From Flaccisagitta enflata (lineage: Eukaryota; Chaetognatha; Sagittoidea; Aphragmophora), in the NCBI GenBank assembly GCA_965153355.1, contig OZ231127.1, forward strand, positions 76,942,001 through 77,006,000: DNA of 64,000 nt. Direction: 5' to 3'. A model generated the notes under the pieces. That model saw nothing but the letters and a program-made list of their open reading frames with translations, ran no database searches and was not told the origin of the DNA. This document shows, one piece after another, positions 39,384-64,000 of this stretch. A program made the position numbers and the translations under genes. How positions within the stretch are numbered: position 1 is the first letter of the stretch; every line of letters begins with the position of its first letter.

Positions 39384-40576
39384 GGATGACAAACAATGTA
39401 ACTTGTCACATCACTCACATGCAAACGGTGAATATGCTGAGAATATCTTAGGCCTTTAGGGGTAAAGGGTGTGCAAAAATTGCAAGTGACAATGCCATGC
39501 CTCAAAGCTGCCTCACACTCAAAAGAGTGAAACACGAACTCGGGTAACAGGAACCAGATTTGTTTTTGCAGAAACCATATAAACTGAGGCCGGGCACACC
39601 GTGCAAGTGCACCGTGCAAGTGCACCGTGCAAGTGCTAGTTATTGAAAAGCAATCTTAATTCTCGGCTCTGCTTCGGAGCTCTGCTTCATAGCTTAGCTT
39701 TCTTCACTGCTGGACTACTGCTTGATTGGGAAACTAGTGTAGCCAACTCCAGTTGCAGTGAAGTATCTAGATAACTGTTTTTTTAAAGAAAATTTTACAT
39801 AATATTTTTTAGTTAAAATTTTAATTAATTCTGTTTTAAAATGATATAATAATAAAGTACATTTTAAAAATAGAATAAATATAATAGTTAAAATTTTTTT
39901 TTGTTTTTTTTTTATAATTTTAATATAATAAAGGTATATTTCAAATATTTTGTATAAGAATATTTGTTTTTGTATATTAAGTATATTTTTGTTTAAATTA
40001 AAAATATAAAAATAATTTTAAAAAATTATATTAAAAAATATTATTTAAATATTTTTATAAAATGAATTATAAAAATTAGATAATAAGATTAATATTTTAA
40101 ATTTTTTGATGTAGCTGTGATCTCGGTCTGCTAAGTTGGTCATAGAGAAAGGCACCTCCATTTTTTGCTCACATCAAGGACTGTTTTCCTGATCTGCTGA
40201 CACCTTCGGTTCCTATCTTTTTCTCTTTGTCATCAATTTACTCAGAGTTTCATTTCTATGGTTCAATTTTCTCAAAAAGTTATCGAGACAGCACTACATG
40301 TTTTGTGAAATTCATCACGGCCGCATCAAAAAAGGTATGTGATTAGCATTAGTGTGATTTGGTCACAGAACTATAAAAAAAACTGATATGAAAAGAGTTT
40401 GAAGCAGTATGACTCAGATCCGTCCTGCTTCGTTTCTATGAATCCTTGTGAAAACTAAGCAGCTAAACGAAACGAAGCAGAGCTCTGAAGGGAAAGCGGG
40501 AAGCAGTCTTTTCTTTTGAAGGTTAGGAAATGAAATAACTTAAATGTTCAAACAAAAATGTTATTATTTTAATGAA

Positions 40577-40580
<4 letters not shown>
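39384..40580. other. Unassigned; AT-rich block at 39,780-40,120
   Basis: A 15-bp triplication (GTGCAAGTGCACC) at 39,592-39,635 and an A/T-dominated 340-bp block. No gene recognised. Confidence 0.55.

Positions 40581-40647
<67 letters not shown>
40581..40647. repeat. (CT)n microsatellite
   Basis: Pure CT array 0.5 kb upstream of the MORC start exon. Confidence 0.98.
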
Positions 40648-40649
<2 letters not shown>

Positions 40650-41185
40650 AATTTCTATCGGTTATCGAAACTTTGCTCAGTATTCCTGAAAAGTCCGGTT
40701 TTTATTTTGCCACTGTTATATCATTGGGTTTTAAATTATTTATATTTAATTGAATGAATCCTTTGAAATGATTGTATCTTACTGAATTTGCGTTTTATGT
40801 GATTTGTCAGTTGTAGTATTGAATCTCTGAGCAATCTATTTTTATTTGGCCCCTGTTATGCTAATTGAATATTCGCTTGTGTGTAGTTACTTAACTGTGG
40901 GTAGGATTTAAATAGAGCCGCTTAGTTTGAGCAAGAAGGCTTTAAAAGAGGGACATTAGCCACAGGATAGCAATATGATCAAGAAAACTGCTGATGCATC
41001 TGGAAGGGTCCGCGACTAAAAATGTTTTAAATGGAAGGATTTTTTATTAAATTATTGCACATCCTGTTATCCAATTGAATGGTAGTATACTGAACGTAGG
41101 ACCAATATGAGCTACGATAATGTAATGTGTATTGAATACTTTTTGTAAATCCATATTCATATTTTTTTCTTTTCAGTGTTGAACA

Positions 41186-64000
<22,815 letters not shown>

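Noticed and set aside
39655-40505. Possible inverted repeat around the AT-rich block (GCTCTGCTTCGGAGCTCTGC and its partner)
   Set aside because: The arms match only over short patches rich in GCTTC; not enough to call an element.

Overview
The window is repeat-rich DNA from an animal, probably an invertebrate. It has one protein-coding host gene with a normal metazoan exon-intron layout, very many microsatellites, CR1/jockey-type LINEs, and many short DNA transposons with terminal inverted repeats (TIRs). Short elements that carry an internal microsatellite or minisatellite next to a small palindrome are abundant; from memory this resembles the 'pearl'/HINE (Helentron-associated) elements described in bivalves and other invertebrates. 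A lophotrochozoan is therefore a reasonable guess, but the sequence alone does not fix the phylum.

Layout. Positions 1-41,176 hold no host gene that I can support; this part is a mosaic of simple repeats, nested transposons and decayed sequence. Two LINEs are recognisable: a 5'-truncated one on the minus strand (about 24,926-28,594), split by a 989-bp hAT-like element with an 8-bp target duplication, and a longer but broken plus-strand one (about 30,500-35,170) lying between inverted TA-flanked ends at 29,689 and 35,439. Positions 41,177-64,000 are a MORC-family gene (GHKL ATPase plus CW zinc finger) on the plus strand. I place 17 coding exons, all joining in frame with GT-AG introns, giving 860 residues before the window ends inside an acidic C-terminal exon.

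The MORC introns are full of insertions. Intron 7 (8.3 kb) is a degenerate tandem repeat invaded by a ~400-bp dispersed repeat, which was itself split by a 2.1-kb element with ~325-bp TIRs and a 4.0-kb element with an 11-bp TIR and a 12-bp direct flank. Intron 2 carries an 813-bp element with a 10-bp target duplication that ends 40 bp before exon 3. Exon 6 has decayed partial copies of its own 5' end just upstream.

The main candidate for something undescribed is a set of hairpin-plus-minisatellite repeat families (called A, B, C and D here; family A alone has about 20 copies or fragments). They share one architecture, nest inside each other, and differ between copies in which tandem repeat they carry. 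I found no CRISPR array, tRNA or rRNA gene, bacterial operon or defence system.
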